Below are positions 62,040-64,000 of a stretch of 64,000 bases of DNA, piece by piece. Origin of the DNA: Chloroflexota bacterium. Its GTDB lineage: Bacteria > Chloroflexota > Dehalococcoidia > Lucifugimonadales > JADFKI01. The position numbers were made by a program, and so were the translations under genes. Positions within the stretch are counted from its first letter, which is position 1, and every line of letters begins with the position of its first letter. The notes beneath the pieces were generated by a model. That model had not been told where the DNA came from, searched no databases, and was given only the letters and a program-made list of their open reading frames with translations. The stretch lies in contig VXNZ01000012.1 of the NCBI GenBank assembly GCA_009840355.1, positions 41,426 through 105,425 of the forward strand, written 5' to 3'.

Positions 62040-62114
62040 GTTCAATGTCGATGCGCCGCAATTGCAACGCACACCTCGCCATCCCACAGGCAGCGGCGCA
62101 CAGTTCAGACGCAT

Positions 62115-62191
<77 letters not shown>

Positions 62192-62349
62192 TCTTTCTTT
62201 TTCCTTCAACGCAGGCATCTTGCTTATCCCGCCGCGCCTATCATGTTTCCTCGGACACACCGTGCAGTTTAATTTGACTACCATATGATATAGTTTTGCC
62301 ATTGAGCTTGCCTTAACTTCCGCTTTATCCAGTGCGTGAGGTGATTCGA

Positions 62350-63981
62350 ATGACGCAGCGTGACTCTAATCCTGACACCTACGACCGCGAGGCTGAGTTT
62401 AAGCACGAGAAACAACATCTGACCGATGTTGTCAGTGGAATTGACAAAGACATCAAAGGTAGAGAAGAACGCGCTTCAAGACCCATAATGGGTCCTGATG
62501 TGCGCTCGGCAGACGCCGTAACGTCCCATGCTAAAGAGATGCTGACGAGGCTCAAATCCGCCAGAAACAATCCCTTCTTCGGAAGGCTAGATTATTCAGA
62601 TGAGGGTAGGGAGGATGTCCGCACGGTCTATATCGGTCGTCATCTAGTTGACATCAAGGACGTGCCGGATGGCCTTGTCATAAAATGGGATGTTCCTGTA
62701 GCTGACCTCTTCTACAATCCCTCTGGCATTTACAAAACTCCCCTAGGAAAGCGAAGCGCTTCTGTCTATCTGAATCGATCTTTGTCAATAGAAGAGGCGC
62801 AACTACTGGACTTTGAGGACCGTCTTAGGCTGCCAACCCCCAGGATGCTTACCGAACGCCTTTCGGGTCCAAGTTCTGAGCAAATGACGGACGCAATCGA
62901 AACTCTCCAGCCAGAGCAGTATCAAGCGTTGTCCAAGACAGATAGCCCTGTGCTAATTGTGCAAGGTGCTGCTGGCACTGGCAAAAGCATCGTAGCATTG
63001 CAGCGAATTGCATTTGTGCTATCGCCCCGTAGCAAAGTCGGCATCCTTGGTCGCAATCCTAGCCCTGACAGGGTAATTATGTTCGGGCCATCTCCAGCCT
63101 TCCTGAAGTACGTATCTGGCTTGCTGCCAGGGCTTGATGTTCAGAATGTGCGACAACAAACCATTACTCAATGGATGCTTGGCCAATTCACTCCTAGAGC
63201 CCGAGTCACGCTCAAAGGTGGTGAAGAAAGGGTCTTGAATGACCTAATGAGCCGTCAGCGATTTGGAAAAATCCAGGTGCAAGCACATCTATTCAAGGGC
63301 AGTCTGAAAATGAAACGACTGCTAGACAACTATGTGCGCGAACTTAAGCGAAACTCTGAAAGGAACACCCGGCGGCAATCCAGTAACATCATAAGCAGGC
63401 TTTCATTAAACATTAGCGTTGCCGATTTCAGAAACAGGGTTGATAATGCTTTCAGCACTCACCCAGAACTAAATGCCGCTCGTGCATTTCTGATAGACGG
63501 ACTAGCCGAGCTGATGACCCTGACGCTCCCAACACCACCTCGCAGACGCAACGCGCCACGATCTGAAGTCGTCGCTGTCCACAGAAAGGTGGTCGAACGG
63601 GAGTTGGAATACTCGTGTCCATTCCATGACTTCAAGGGGGAATATGTGCGTTTGATGTCTGGCCCAGATGTAATTATGAACTATTCAAAAGGAGCGCTAG
63701 ACTGGGACGCAGCAAACGACATCTGCCAGACCGTGCCGCGGAACTCGACTGGACGCTCACTAGGTCTAACCGACTTGGCAGCGGCACTCTATTTGGATTA
63801 CGCCCTCAACGGCTTTATTAACGAACGCCAACGAGAGAACTTTGAACATGTGGTCGTGGACGAGGCGCAGGATGTATCTCCAATAGAGATGGAACTCTTA
63901 AGAATACACTCCGTCAACGACAACTTCACCATATTGGGCGACCTCGAAACTGTATCAGTTTCAAATCAGGACAAGGATTAG
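62350..63981 (+). CDS. HelD-like superfamily I helicase, C-terminally truncated
   Basis: A 543-aa protein with the layout of HelD (helicase IV-like, RNA polymerase recycling factor). The N-terminal part has FFGRLDYSDEG, VYIGRHL and VIKWDVPVADLFYN; the Walker A motif is GAAGTGKS (near residue 207); Walker B is VVVDEAQDVSP near residue 512, followed by FTILGDLETVSV. It stops about 15 residues later at 63979, so motifs IV to VI and the rest of domain 2A are absent. AT content and codon use look unlike the neighbours. AGGTGA lies before the ATG. Truncation, frameshift or a split gene beyond the window are all possible. Confidence 0.72.
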   Translation: MTQRDSNPDTYDREAEFKHEKQHLTDVVSGIDKDIKGREERASRPIMGPDVRSADAVTSHAKEMLTRLKSARNNPFFGRLDYSDEGREDVRTVYIGRHLVDIKDVPDGLVIKWDVPVADLFYNPSGIYKTPLGKRSASVYLNRSLSIEEAQLLDFEDRLRLPTPRMLTERLSGPSSEQMTDAIETLQPEQYQALSKTDSPVLIVQGAAGTGKSIVALQRIAFVLSPRSKVGILGRNPSPDRVIMFGPSPAFLKYVSGLLPGLDVQNVRQQTITQWMLGQFTPRARVTLKGGEERVLNDLMSRQRFGKIQVQAHLFKGSLKMKRLLDNYVRELKRNSERNTRRQSSNIISRLSLNISVADFRNRVDNAFSTHPELNAARAFLIDGLAELMTLTLPTPPRRRNAPRSEVVAVHRKVVERELEYSCPFHDFKGEYVRLMSGPDVIMNYSKGALDWDAANDICQTVPRNSTGRSLGLTDLAAALYLDYALNGFINERQRENFEHVVVDEAQDVSPIEMELLRIHSVNDNFTILGDLETVSVSNQDKD

Positions 63982-64000
63982 TCTCAATTTGTTTGTAGTG

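Overview
This window is a GC-rich stretch of bacterial chromosome, densely packed with genes on both strands and with no phage or plasmid backbone. The gene content suggests an aerobic, free-living member of the Chloroflexota, possibly a SAR202-like or Dehalococcoidia-related lineage. The basis is a caa3-type cytochrome oxidase cluster with CtaG and SCO, a GuaB3-type IMP dehydrogenase, a deazaflavin (F420) dependent reductase family protein, two flavin-dependent GMC oxidoreductases among many SDR and dehydrogenase genes, and long Thr/Pro-linked surface proteins with no sign of an outer membrane apparatus. The taxonomic call is an inference; there is no rRNA gene here to settle it.

Layout. Positions 1-9300: the tail of an AcuC/HDAC-type deacetylase, a TIGR01777 epimerase, prfA-prmC (release factor 1 and its methyltransferase), guaB3, queG with a coupled DUF1643 gene, a 2-hydroxyacid dehydrogenase, a CMD-family protein and an SDR. 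Positions 9300-16020: a DMT exporter, endonuclease IV, a GMC oxidoreductase, two unknown small genes, a DUF1932-type dehydrogenase and a zinc alcohol dehydrogenase. Positions 16050-23700: secF, secD and the CCA-adding enzyme in one minus-strand unit, peptide deformylase with an acidic tail, and an EF-G paralogue. Positions 23700-29260: two divergent, membrane-anchored, Thr/Pro-rich surface proteins. The larger (1280 aa) carries four FN3-like modules and a duplicated unknown module.

Positions 29250-37800: a CMD-family protein, tatA facing a maf-tatB-tatC operon, an RlmD/TrmA-type RNA methyltransferase, a 62-aa gene behind a palindromic promoter, a Ddn-like protein, lipA, a 98-aa gene with two desulforedoxin-like repeats that lack cysteines, a MetF-like protein and a zinc-ribbon protein. 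Positions 37800-45600: a gene-free AT-rich stretch, etfB and etfA with separate promoters, a degraded GIY-YIG gene, a GNAT, an SDR, an NTF2-like protein and a second GMC oxidoreductase. Positions 45600-49800: a peptide/opine-type ABC importer without its ATPases. Positions 49800-53330: translation genes thrS (T-box-like leader), infC (probable AUC start), rpmI and rplT. Positions 53430-61870: a complete aa3/caa3 oxidase biogenesis cluster on the minus strand (ctaA, ctaB, ctaC, ctaD, ctaE, ctaF, ctaG, a 69-aa membrane protein and sco). Positions 62100-64000: tRNA-Lys(CTT) followed by a HelD-like helicase gene that stops soon after the Walker B motif, possibly the edge of an accessory region.

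No complete new defence or biosynthetic system is evident. The observations most worth checking are the unknown duplicated module in the 1280-aa surface protein, the T-box-like thrS leader, the non-canonical infC start, the small membrane protein inside the oxidase cluster, the MetF-like protein with Asp at the usual catalytic Glu position, and the truncated HelD-like gene beside tRNA-Lys.
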